Assembly: GCF_001650725.1 (NCBI RefSeq)
Contig: NZ_LXVX01000023.1
Coordinates: forward strand, 95,520-159,519
Direction: 5' to 3'
DNA: 64,000 nt
Origin: Sphingobium sp. TCM1
GTDB taxonomy: Bacteria > Pseudomonadota > Alphaproteobacteria > Sphingomonadales > Sphingomonadaceae
Shown: positions 34,857-42,788 of the stretch, piece by piece
Layout: each line of letters begins with the position of its first letter
How positions within the stretch are numbered: the first letter of the stretch is position 1
Made by a program: the position numbers and the translations under genes
The notes under the pieces: generated by a model
What the model was told of the DNA's origin: nothing
Database searches by the model: none
What the model saw: only the letters and a program-made list of their open reading frames with translations

Positions 34857-36322
34857 TGTTGGTTTCCCTTCTCGAGCAACTGCGTCACCTCACGGCACGC
34901 ACGAATACCACTTTCGACAGCGCCGTCGATATAGGCGTGCCAGCCGTCCGCCGTCCCGGAACCTGCGAAGAACATGCGGCCTTCCGGCTTCGCCATGTCC
35001 TTATACTTCTTGAACCATCCCGCCCGGTAGGCAGGCCACGCCTGCTTGGAAAACGGGTCCTTGACCCAGTTATAGGGTGCGATGTCGGTGATCTCCGCAG
35101 TCGGATGGATCTTGCGCAGTTCGGCGTTGACGGCGTCCTGGTCGTTGATGTCGAGGAGGGATTGGCGGCCAAGGGTCGCCTTCAGGATCGTACCCACCGT
35201 GTCGTCAGACTCCTCGGTCTGGATGGCGTTCAGGGGATTGGGATCGTCGCAGAAGGCGAAGGTGTTGCCGATATTCTGCTTGATGCGCATATACATCGTC
35301 GCGCCGTCGCAGATGTCCCCGTTCTTGATGAATGCGCGCTTCTCTGCGGAGAGGCCCGGCTTGAATTCTATGTCCGGATAGACCTGGGTCGGCAACGTGA
35401 AAAGCACCGCTTTCGCCTCGACCGTCTGTCCATCGGCAGTACGCAGCGTGACGCCTGTCGCGGTGGTCTCCACCTGCTTGACTACGGTGCCGAGCCTGAC
35501 GTCGGCCTTGCTGTCGTCGAGGATCGCTTTCGCGAGTGCGGCAGTGCCGCCGTTGGCGATGTGCCAGTGCTTTTCTGAGTCTGTGAAGGTATATGGATCC
35601 CAGGCCGCGAGTGCGGCCAGCTTCACGAAGCTCATGGCGCTGAACGTGTTTGTGGGGGATCCCGCGTAGAGCACCAGCTCCGCGTTCAGCGACGCGCGCT
35701 GGATAGGGTCAAGGTCGAGCTTTGCCATCCTCGCGGCGCCTGAAATCTCGTCCAGCTTGGCAACCTCCGGGTTGGCGAAGGGCGAGAAGGGTTGCGGGAA
35801 AAGGGTCCTGGCGCCTTCGCAGAACTTCTTGAACGCGTCGTCGTAGCCAGCGTCAAAACGTGCCGGTGGCACATCGTGCACCTTGCCATCGGCAGTCATC
35901 ACATAGGCCTTGTCCAGGTTGCGCAGCGGCACTTCCTGGAAGCCGAAGCCGTAACGCTGCATCTCGGCGAAGACATGCGGCTGTAACCAGTGCACCGACG
36001 AGCCGCCCAATTCGATCTGGCGACCAAGGAATTTACTTGTGAAGGTACGGCCACCAATGCGCGGACGCGCTTCGAGGACCACTACTCGCCAACCCTGGGC
36101 AGCCAGTTCGCGGGCGGCGGTGACACCGGCGTAACCAGCACCAACGACCACGACATCGTAGGGACCTTCGTCCTTGCCGTCACGCGCTTCCCGGTTCGGG
36201 TTTTCCTTGGCGCAGCTGACCAGCGCGATTGAGCCCGCAGCCGCGGCGCCGAATTTCATCAGCGATCGCCGATCCAAGTGTCGATCGTCCATTGGCTCGT
36301 CATTGTCCTGATGCGTAGTCAT
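34853..36322 (-). CDS. NicA2-like flavin amine oxidase (nicotine / 6-hydroxynicotine oxidoreductase)
   Basis: A 489-residue monoamine-oxidase-family flavoprotein. The twin-arginine signal DRRSLMKFG (Arg18-Arg19) with Cys37 in a lipobox-like LVSCA suggests a Tat-exported lipoprotein. The FAD motif is YDVVVVGAGYAGVTAAREL, then LEARPRIGGRTF. VHWLQPHVFAEMQRYG and the C-terminal DGWHAYIDGAVESGIR closely resemble NicA2, the nicotine oxidoreductase of Pseudomonas putida S16. The co-translated cytochrome c supports a dehydrogenase rather than oxidase mechanism. In a VPP-type pathway the substrate would be 6-hydroxynicotine, giving 6-hydroxypseudooxynicotine; nicotine itself is the alternative. Confidence 0.85.
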   Translation of the reverse strand: MTTHQDNDEPMDDRHLDRRSLMKFGAAAAGSIALVSCAKENPNREARDGKDEGPYDVVVVGAGYAGVTAARELAAQGWRVVVLEARPRIGGRTFTSKFLGRQIELGGSSVHWLQPHVFAEMQRYGFGFQEVPLRNLDKAYVMTADGKVHDVPPARFDAGYDDAFKKFCEGARTLFPQPFSPFANPEVAKLDEISGAARMAKLDLDPIQRASLNAELVLYAGSPTNTFSAMSFVKLAALAAWDPYTFTDSEKHWHIANGGTAALAKAILDDSKADVRLGTVVKQVETTATGVTLRTADGQTVEAKAVLFTLPTQVYPDIEFKPGLSAEKRAFIKNGDICDGATMYMRIKQNIGNTFAFCDDPNPLNAIQTEESDDTVGTILKATLGRQSLLDINDQDAVNAELRKIHPTAEITDIAPYNWVKDPFSKQAWPAYRAGWFKKYKDMAKPEGRMFFAGSGTADGWHAYIDGAVESGIRACREVTQLLEKGNQQ

Positions 36323-36361
36323 GCTGCTCCTCTTTGGCTTCCGGTGCCGCTATCGCGAATG

Positions 36362-37762
36362 CTATCCTGCGGCATTGATCACTTGTAATCGGGTGTATTC
36401 GTACACCCCCTCAATCCCGCCTTCCGAACCAAGACCGGACTGCTTTACGCCCCCAAACGGGATATCGGGATGGATGGCGATGTGCTGGTTGATCCAAACG
36501 CTGCCCGCCGTGATGCCGCGAGCAAGCTGCCGCGCGCGATCGATGTCCCGCGTCCAGATGGAGGCGCCCAATCCAAAAGCGCCCTCGTTGGCACGCGCGA
36601 TCGCGTCCGCCTCATCCGTAAAGCGCAGTAGCGGCACGACGGGGCCGAATTGTTCGTCGGTAACCAGCGGAGCCTGATCGTCGAGATCGGCAATGATGGT
36701 CGGCTCGATGAAAAAGCCTGGTCGATTGGCGACGTGGCCGCCGGTCAGTACCGTGCCGGATGCTGCTGCCTCTTCGATCATGCCGCGCACCTTGTCGAAC
36801 TGCATGCGGTTCTGAACAGGCCCGAGCGTTACGCCGTCCTCGTCGCCAGCCCCCATCCTGATTTCGCGTGTGGCGGTCACGAACCGCTCCCTGAAATCAT
36901 CATATATCTGGTCGGCGACATAGAGGCGCTTGGGCGCTGCGCATACCTGGCCGGCATTGAGGAAGGCGGTGGCAGCGAGGCCCCGGGCCGCCGCCTCGAC
37001 ATTAGCATCCGCCAGCACGATGGCGGGATCGTTGCCGCCTAGTTCGAGAGTAACGCGCTTCATATCGTCCGCAGCGCTTCTCAGAACGGCCTTGCCGGTG
37101 TTCGTGGAGCCGGTGAACGAAACCTTGGCGATGTCCGGGTGCCCGGCCAGGCGCGCACCAAGGTCGTTGTTGTCAGCAACGATATTGAACACGCCACGGG
37201 GGAAAATGTCGGCGGCCAGACGGCCCAGTTCCAGGGTTGTCAGAGGCGTGGTCGCCGCAGGTTTGAGGACGATCGTGTTTCCGGTAATGAGAGCGGGCGC
37301 ATATTTGTTGCTCGCCAGGATCATCGGGAAATTCCACGGCGTAATACCGGCCACGACACCAAGCGGGCGGCGCTCGACCTCATAATCGCCCGTGGGGTGG
37401 GTTCGCGTCTCGGCCTTCAGCTCGACATTCGCATAGAAACGGATGCCGCGGATCGTTGCCTCGACCTCGAAACGGGCTTCGCCATAGGGTTTGCCCTGCT
37501 CCCTGATAAGGAGGTGCGTAAAGCTATCCGTCTCGTTTTCGAGGCGCTGCGCGAACTCCAGCAGGCACGCACGGCGCGTTTCCCAAGGTGCCGCCGCCCA
37601 TGCCGGGAACGCACGCGCCGCAGATGCGACCGCTTCGTCGATCTGCGCCCCATCGGCGGCGTGGGCCTGGGCGAACGGTTCGCCCGTCGAAGGATCTATG
37701 ACCGGGATGATGCGCGCACCATCCACCAGCTGACCATCTATGAGCATTTTGTAGGCGTTCAT
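36362..37762 (-). CDS. Aldehyde dehydrogenase, probable pyridine-succinoylsemialdehyde dehydrogenase
   Basis: A 466-residue NAD(P)-dependent aldehyde dehydrogenase. Features: PWNFPMIL, the cofactor motif FTGSTNTGK, catalytic Glu in LELGGNDPAI and the nucleophile Cys in NAGQVCAAPKRLYV. It is 39 bases upstream of the NicA2-like gene on the same strand. It fits the step oxidising (6-hydroxy)-3-succinoylsemialdehyde-pyridine to the acid. Succinic semialdehyde released later by the HspB reaction is an alternative or second substrate. Confidence 0.85.
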   Translation of the reverse strand: MNAYKMLIDGQLVDGARIIPVIDPSTGEPFAQAHAADGAQIDEAVASAARAFPAWAAAPWETRRACLLEFAQRLENETDSFTHLLIREQGKPYGEARFEVEATIRGIRFYANVELKAETRTHPTGDYEVERRPLGVVAGITPWNFPMILASNKYAPALITGNTIVLKPAATTPLTTLELGRLAADIFPRGVFNIVADNNDLGARLAGHPDIAKVSFTGSTNTGKAVLRSAADDMKRVTLELGGNDPAIVLADANVEAAARGLAATAFLNAGQVCAAPKRLYVADQIYDDFRERFVTATREIRMGAGDEDGVTLGPVQNRMQFDKVRGMIEEAAASGTVLTGGHVANRPGFFIEPTIIADLDDQAPLVTDEQFGPVVPLLRFTDEADAIARANEGAFGLGASIWTRDIDRARQLARGITAGSVWINQHIAIHPDIPFGGVKQSGLGSEGGIEGVYEYTRLQVINAAG

Positions 37763-37866
37763 TGCGGCTCCTGTCCTCTCGATAGTGGGTCCAACAAGTG
37801 GTCTTTATGATCTTCGGCCTGATTTTGCGGAAGCCGACCCGCTAATCGTTTCGGATGGACCGATTG

Positions 37867-39183
37867 CTAAGATGCTGCGAACCGCCCGAACCGATAAGGT
37901 GACGGATCTATTATGGGGTCGGCGCCCGTTATCAGGTCGGCCGCCAGTTCACCCGCCGTAGGCGAGGTTCCGAAGCCATGACCTGAAAAGCCCGTGCAGA
38001 CGGTCAGCCCGGGGATGCTGCTCACGTGATCGATGACTGGCGTTGAGTCCGGGGTGACATCCACGGTTCCTGCCCACGTCTGGACGATTTCGGCCTGCTC
38101 GAATACGGGCCAGGCTGCGCTCAGAGCAGCGAAAGCTTCACCGATTGCGCGTTGATCGATCGCCGGATCTTTTGTTCGGACACGCTCAAAGGGTGAACGG
38201 GCATCAGGTTTCCAGCGGCGAGGAAGGGCCAGATCCTGAAAGAATTCGCGCCCGATCGACACTCGAAGATACCGCCCTTGGGTCTTCAGGGAGGAAATAT
38301 ATCGTTGGCCGATCAAGAGATGGTCAAGCGTGATCGGCGCCTTTACGGCACTGCGCTGGGTTACGATAAAGCCGCCATCCGCATGTTTCCGAAAGGAAAA
38401 GTCCGGCCCTCCCACGGCAATCTCGGTCGGCCCCTCCATCGGAGCGGTGCGGGCCACCGACACAGTAAGCGGCAAAGTCGGAAGATCGACGCCCAGATTA
38501 CCCAGGAAGCGCCGCGACCACAGGCCGCCCGCCAGCAAAACGGCATCGCTGCGGATCTCGCCATGCTCTGTCACTGCACCCGTGACACGACTGCCAGAAA
38601 GGACGAGCGAGCGCACCGCACAGTTTTCGAGTATGATCGCCCCCTTGGCGCGTGCGGCGCGCGCGATCGCGTAGGCGGCTAGCGAGGGCTCGGCACGCCC
38701 GTCCGACGGCGTATAGATGCCCCCAGCCCAGTCGCCGCGTCCGCCAGGAACGAGGTGATCGATATCCCGCAGGGTGAGCAGACGAGAATCCAGATCGCAC
38801 TGCTCGACGGATTGTAGCCATTTCTCGTGGACATGCATTTCCGCCTCGCTTTTAGCGAGAAAGAGAATGCCGGCCTGCCGATAGCCTACATCGGAACCGA
38901 CCCGCTCTGCCAATCCAGCCCAAAGCCGGTCTGAAGCGGCAGCCAGCGGCACGTCGGCCGGAGCGCGACTGGTCTTGCGAATCCAGCCCTGGTTACGGGA
39001 CGACTGCTCCCCCGCTACCGACCCCTTTTCCAGGACAACCACCTGAACACCGCGCTCGCTGAGCGTGAGCGCCGCTGTCAGCCCAACGATCCCACCCCCG
39101 ATAATGACCACGGAAGCGGATCGCGGAAGCCTGTCGCTAGTTGTTATGGATGCGGTTGGCGATTCCACCTGGCTATCCTTCAT
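37867..39183 (-). CDS. FAD-dependent oxidoreductase of the DAO family
   Basis: A 438-residue flavoprotein: SVVIIGGGIVGLTAALTLSE (about 24-43), SSRNQGWIRKTSRAPADVPL, and a C-terminal TPVIDHVSSIPGLTVCTGFS with GHGFGTSPTAGELAADL. No signal peptide, so cytoplasmic. It is the third oxidase of amines or amino acids in this block. It lies with RidA and the cyclodeaminase homologue, suggesting a cyclic imine or N-methylated amino acid as substrate. The exact reaction is not known. Confidence 0.8.
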   Translation of the reverse strand: MKDSQVESPTASITTSDRLPRSASVVIIGGGIVGLTAALTLSERGVQVVVLEKGSVAGEQSSRNQGWIRKTSRAPADVPLAAASDRLWAGLAERVGSDVGYRQAGILFLAKSEAEMHVHEKWLQSVEQCDLDSRLLTLRDIDHLVPGGRGDWAGGIYTPSDGRAEPSLAAYAIARAARAKGAIILENCAVRSLVLSGSRVTGAVTEHGEIRSDAVLLAGGLWSRRFLGNLGVDLPTLPLTVSVARTAPMEGPTEIAVGGPDFSFRKHADGGFIVTQRSAVKAPITLDHLLIGQRYISSLKTQGRYLRVSIGREFFQDLALPRRWKPDARSPFERVRTKDPAIDQRAIGEAFAALSAAWPVFEQAEIVQTWAGTVDVTPDSTPVIDHVSSIPGLTVCTGFSGHGFGTSPTAGELAADLITGADPIIDPSPYRFGRFAAS

Positions 39184-39225
39184 ACATATATATACCCGCC
39201 GCCGATGGAGCGACGACGACGTGGG

Positions 39226-39648
39226 TCAGATCGACAGTCGTCGGGTTTCCACCTTACCCTTCGAAGCGCCCCGGAATGCGGTCACTTCGATCTCGACCTT
39301 GTACACGTTCGAACTAAGTGGAGGACACGTCAATGTCATCGCCGGATCGACGCCGCGGAAACGTTCCCCTACCTTGGCCATGACCGCTGGTACGTCGGCC
39401 GGGTCCTGGATGAAAATGCGGGACGCAACCACGTCGCCAAGGCTTGCTCCGACCTCGCCAAGCGCGCGCTCGATGTTGGCTATCACCTGTTCGGTCTGTT
39501 GGGTGACATCGTCCGGTATCTCCTGCGTTTGAGGATTGCGGCCCGCGGTGTTGGAAACGAATATCAAGTTATCGACCGCTACCAGTCGCGAATAGCTCGC
39601 CAGATCCTCATATCTTGAGCCTGTCTTGAGTTTTACGACATTAACCAT
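39226..39648 (-). CDS. RidA-family protein (atypical)
   Basis: A 140-residue Rid/YjgF protein (SYSRLVAVDNLIFVSNTAG, ERALGEVGASLGDVVASRIF, KVEIEVTAF). RidA hydrolyses reactive enamines and imines formed by amino-acid or amine oxidation. The catalytic arginine of the E. coli protein (in PARSC) appears to be Met here (DPAMTLTCPP), which places it in a Rid subgroup whose activity is uncertain. It lies between two genes acting on amines, consistent with an imine-handling role. Confidence 0.82.
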   Translation of the reverse strand: MVNVVKLKTGSRYEDLASYSRLVAVDNLIFVSNTAGRNPQTQEIPDDVTQQTEQVIANIERALGEVGASLGDVVASRIFIQDPADVPAVMAKVGERFRGVDPAMTLTCPPLSSNVYKVEIEVTAFRGASKGKVETRRLSI

Positions 39649-39699
39649 TTGTCCTCCGACTAAGTAGCGCGGCCGATCTGGCCGAATACGGATTATGCA

Positions 39700-40839
39700 T
39701 CAGCGCAGAACGGGCGTTTCCCAAAGGTTCAGGGTTTGCCCGATGTTGCGTTCGATGGCGTTTCGATAGATGATTGTGCCCCAGGCGACGTCCTCAACCG
39801 GCATTCCGCCTACCGACATGATGATGATCTCCTCATCATTCGTCCGGCCCGGCGCCTCTCCAGCGACGATGCGACCCAAATCCTCGAGATCCTCTTTGGC
39901 CATTCGGCCTTCGGCGATCATGTCCATGAACTTTACGCCAATGACGGGCACCACATTGTGTGCAGGCTTTGGCAATTCTTCAAACCAGGCTTCATAGAGA
40001 CCAGTATTGTCCACGACCTTACGAACTTCCGGAGCTTCCATGTCACTGTCGATCTCACAGCTGGATGGCATAGCCAGGAAAGCGCCGGGCTTGACCCATT
40101 CACGTTTGACAAGAGGATAGGTCGATGGGTCGCCGGACAGACCGGTGTTGCAGTAGGTGACGATGTCGGATTCGCGAACCGCCGCCTCGATCGTATCGAC
40201 CACCTCGATGTTCGCGATCTGGGGCATGTCGGATTTGAGCCAGGCGAGGAAGCTATCGATACTGGATTTGCCGCGCCCTTTGATCTTGATCGCGTCGATG
40301 TCGGGACAAACGGCGCACAGAGCCATGAGCGTGGTCTTACCCATGACGCCGGGGCCGACAAGGCCGACCACTTTGGAGTCCCGACGCGCCAGATGGCGAG
40401 CCCCGACGCCGGGAATGGCGCCGGTCCTGTACGCTGACAGGAGATTGGCGGACATGAAGGCAAGAGGCGCACCCGTGTCTGCGTCATTGAGCACGAACAT
40501 CAGGATAGACCGCGGCAGGCCTTTCTCACGATTTTCAACGTTCGATCCATACCATTTGACGCCGGCTGTACGGAAGCGACCGCCAAGATAGGCGGGCATG
40601 GCCATGAAGCGGCGGTCGGCAGTCGCCTTCGGCATGTCGGGGAAAGGAGACTCCTTTGGAAACAACACCATCGCGCCATGGGAGTCATTATTGGCACCCG
40701 CCATGCGATAGTCGCCGTGCCACAAGAGCCCGAACATCTCCTCCATCGTATCGACGCAGGTCGGCATGTCGGTCACACCCGCTGCGATCATGTCGCTCTC
40801 GGATAAATAAACAAAATCTATCTTTGCCGGGCTGGCCAT
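39700..40839 (-). CDS. Ornithine cyclodeaminase / mu-crystallin family protein
   Basis: A 379-residue member of the OCD/mu-crystallin family. Visible are MFVLNDADTGAPLAFMSANL, SAYRTGAIPGVGARHLARRD, and the NAD-binding VVGLVGPGVMGKTTL. Family members are cyclodeaminases, ketimine reductases or alanine dehydrogenases; some close relatives are annotated as tyramine oxidase subunit B. It would be the first gene of the minus-strand series RidA, DAO oxidase, aldehyde dehydrogenase, amine oxidase and cytochrome c. Start ATG after GGAGAGAAG. Reduction or hydrolysis of a cyclic imine is plausible but unproven. Confidence 0.83.
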   Translation of the reverse strand: MASPAKIDFVYLSESDMIAAGVTDMPTCVDTMEEMFGLLWHGDYRMAGANNDSHGAMVLFPKESPFPDMPKATADRRFMAMPAYLGGRFRTAGVKWYGSNVENREKGLPRSILMFVLNDADTGAPLAFMSANLLSAYRTGAIPGVGARHLARRDSKVVGLVGPGVMGKTTLMALCAVCPDIDAIKIKGRGKSSIDSFLAWLKSDMPQIANIEVVDTIEAAVRESDIVTYCNTGLSGDPSTYPLVKREWVKPGAFLAMPSSCEIDSDMEAPEVRKVVDNTGLYEAWFEELPKPAHNVVPVIGVKFMDMIAEGRMAKEDLEDLGRIVAGEAPGRTNDEEIIIMSVGGMPVEDVAWGTIIYRNAIERNIGQTLNLWETPVLR

Positions 40840-41659
40840 TGAATCTTCTCTCCAGAATATTCTTCAAGTCAATAATAAAAAGATCGGGTCGTCGTCGGTT
40901 TGAACAGTGTCCCTGCGTCGGTTCTCCGAGCCGGTATCTACCCGGCCAGACTGCTTCTCCACGCTCGATCGCCGGATACTGCGAACATGCCTTTAGTCCT
41001 ATATTAAGAGAGCCTGGCTTTCCGTGCCGATCAAATCTGCTCAGCTGATTTTCGACCAGACGGGCTCCACATATGCGCTGAGCTTTCCCGGGTAAGTTCA
41101 TCCGAACGATGTTATTTCAGGCAGGGATATCTCGCGCTAGACTCTCTCAGATTTCCGGATTAATTCTACAGATGCAAAATTATTGGTCAAGTCAAGAAAG
41201 GCGGCTCTGCTCGGTCGAAAGGGCAGGGCGCATATACCTCGTTTCGAGCGGTTTGTTTTTGTTGTCGTAGGGCTTTCCTGGGCGGATAGTCGATGCGTCG
41301 TTTCGGCGATCATCTGGAGCCATGCGCGAGGGGCGAAGGAGATCGACGGATGCTGAGCGAAGGCCAGTTGATCGATCGCAAGTGCAGATTTCTACCGTTA
41401 TTTACGCCACTCGATGCCTCCGACTGCTTCGCAATGGGGCCATGGCGGCCACCTTGCTCCGTGCATCACGCCCGGCTTACTGCCCAGGTCGCCTCAAGGT
41501 CGAGCACTACCACGACATGATATCCTGCCGGTTGCGCGCAACAAAATCGAGAATATAACGTTGGCGGCTCGGGCTAAACGGCGAGATAGTAAAGAGTTTC
41601 ATCTTGTAATATTGCAGGTGTAGAATTAACGCGCGTCTGGGCAGCATAGGAGGTGGCGG
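40840..41659 (+). other. Long intergenic region upstream of the cyclodeaminase-led operon
   Basis: About 820 bases with only short open frames on either strand that show no recognisable domain. It must hold the promoter of the minus-strand operon, but no clear sigma-70 pair could be chosen with confidence. It may contain further decayed gene fragments, given the nicE remnant beside it. Confidence 0.4.
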
Positions 41660-41850
41660 TTGAAGGCCCATCGCATCGGAAAGACCGTAGCGAGTTGGAA
41701 TGTGACGACGAGGGCGGGAACAGCTGCTGCACGCCGCAGCCGCGAAACGATACCGACCGGGCGTCGTGCGTTAGCTTCGGCGCGAGTGCGCCCGCCGCTG
41801 CCCACCTTCCTCGTCGGTCGTTACAACATCAATGCTATGGTTCTGGCGGC
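41660..41850 (+). pseudogene. Decayed 5' fragment of a maleate isomerase (nicE) gene
   Basis: A TTG start after AGGAGG opens a frame whose first ~47 residues align without gaps to the intact NicE in this window. Shared positions include xAxRIGxxVxSxNVT at the start, then R-S/A-RETI and SARxR. Codons align base by base at the start (TTGAAGGCCCATCGCATCGG against TTGAGGGCCTACCGTATAGG). Many conserved residues are replaced and the match fades after about residue 48, with the catalytic cysteines absent. Best read as a degenerate second copy left by duplication or replacement. Confidence 0.7.
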
Positions 41851-41871
41851 GTATGCGCACATGCTACCCCA

Positions 41872-41896
41872 CCTGTCCATTCCAACAATGGACAGG
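41872..41896. promoter_or_regulatory. Perfect inverted repeat, possible TetR operator
   Basis: Arms CCTGTCCATT and AATGGACAGG, 10 bp each, separated by five bases, about 140 bases upstream of the TetR gene. Size and symmetry fit a TetR-family operator; no T-tract follows, which argues against a terminator. Confidence 0.4.
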
Positions 41897-42038
41897 CAAA
41901 TTGACCATCGGCGAAATCGCGGAGATATTATTCAGTGACTGGACGTGACGTTATCCAAGGACGTGGACGAGCTCGGCTTCTCGCAAGCCTGGTACTTGCC
42001 CATGCGATTCAGAAATCTTGATGTTGGAAGCGGTGAGA

Positions 42039-42746
42039 ATGGAAGCTGAAGCGCAGGCCGCGGCCGCTCCGGAAAAAAAGACGGAAGCTACAGAAAGGCG
42101 GCGTAAGCCTGGTCGGCCAAGGAAGGACGGCAACCATCGCGAGACGATCCTCAACAAGGCGGAGATCGCCTTCGCAGAAGGGGGCTATGCGGGCATCAGC
42201 ATCCGCGATATCGCCGAGCGGGCGGGCGTTAACCAGGGGTTGATCCGCTATTATTTCGAGAGCAAGCAGCAGCTGTTCGATGAGGTTTATCGTCGTCGCG
42301 GCGGATTGTTGTCCGGACGCCGTCACGTTCTGCTGGATCAGCTTCTTGAAGGAGGAAAACCGTTAACGGTCAAGGCGATCGTCCGCGCTTATCTTCAACC
42401 ACAATGGGATCTGAAGTACAGCGGAGAGGCGGGGTCCGCCTTCGTGCGCCTTCAGGCCCGTCTGCACGCCGAGCCGGAAGAGCATGCGCTGAGACTGCGG
42501 CGGGAGGTCTACGACGCCTCAGTCAAGCGGTATGTCGATGCGCTGGCGAAGGTGCTCCCCGACATTCCCAAGAGAACCATCGGCCTGCGCATGGCGTTTC
42601 TCGTGGGGACATATCTCTTCATGCTGAACGATCTCGGCCGCATTGAGGACCTGACTGAAGGTAAGATCAGGCATATTTCCAAGGACGAGATGCTCGACCA
42701 TATGGTCGAGTTTCTCGCTGCGGGCATCCAGGCGGCCGTGCCATAA
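42039..42746 (+). CDS. TetR-family transcriptional regulator
   Basis: About 235 residues. A basic leader (RRRKPGRPRKDG) precedes the N-terminal helix-turn-helix (ETILNKAEIAFAEGGYAGIS, IRDIAERAGVNQGLIRYYF) and a helical ligand-binding domain with a TetR_C-type dimer region. The start is uncertain: the ATG chosen follows GGAAG at nine bases; ATG or TTG codons 18-21 bases earlier are in frame. It lies between the two arms of the nicotine genes, and a perfect dyad lies upstream. Likely the local repressor responding to a pathway compound. Confidence 0.87.
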   Translation: MEAEAQAAAAPEKKTEATERRRKPGRPRKDGNHRETILNKAEIAFAEGGYAGISIRDIAERAGVNQGLIRYYFESKQQLFDEVYRRRGGLLSGRRHVLLDQLLEGGKPLTVKAIVRAYLQPQWDLKYSGEAGSAFVRLQARLHAEPEEHALRLRREVYDASVKRYVDALAKVLPDIPKRTIGLRMAFLVGTYLFMLNDLGRIEDLTEGKIRHISKDEMLDHMVEFLAAGIQAAVP

Positions 42747-42748
42747 GC

Positions 42749-42783
42749 GAACGCTGGCCGGGCATATAGACCAGCCAGCGTTC
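42749..42783. terminator. Bidirectional hairpin between convergent genes
   Basis: Perfect 10-bp arms GAACGCTGGC and GCCAGCGTTC with a 15-base loop lie exactly between the tetR stop (42746) and the stop of the convergent oxidase gene (42789). Position suggests it ends both transcripts; no long T-tract. Confidence 0.5.
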
Positions 42784-42788
42784 CGAGC

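Noticed and set aside
41293..41623. Overlapping short plus-strand frames of 69-78 codons
   Set aside because: No ribosome site, no conserved-looking segment, mutually overlapping; treated as non-coding.
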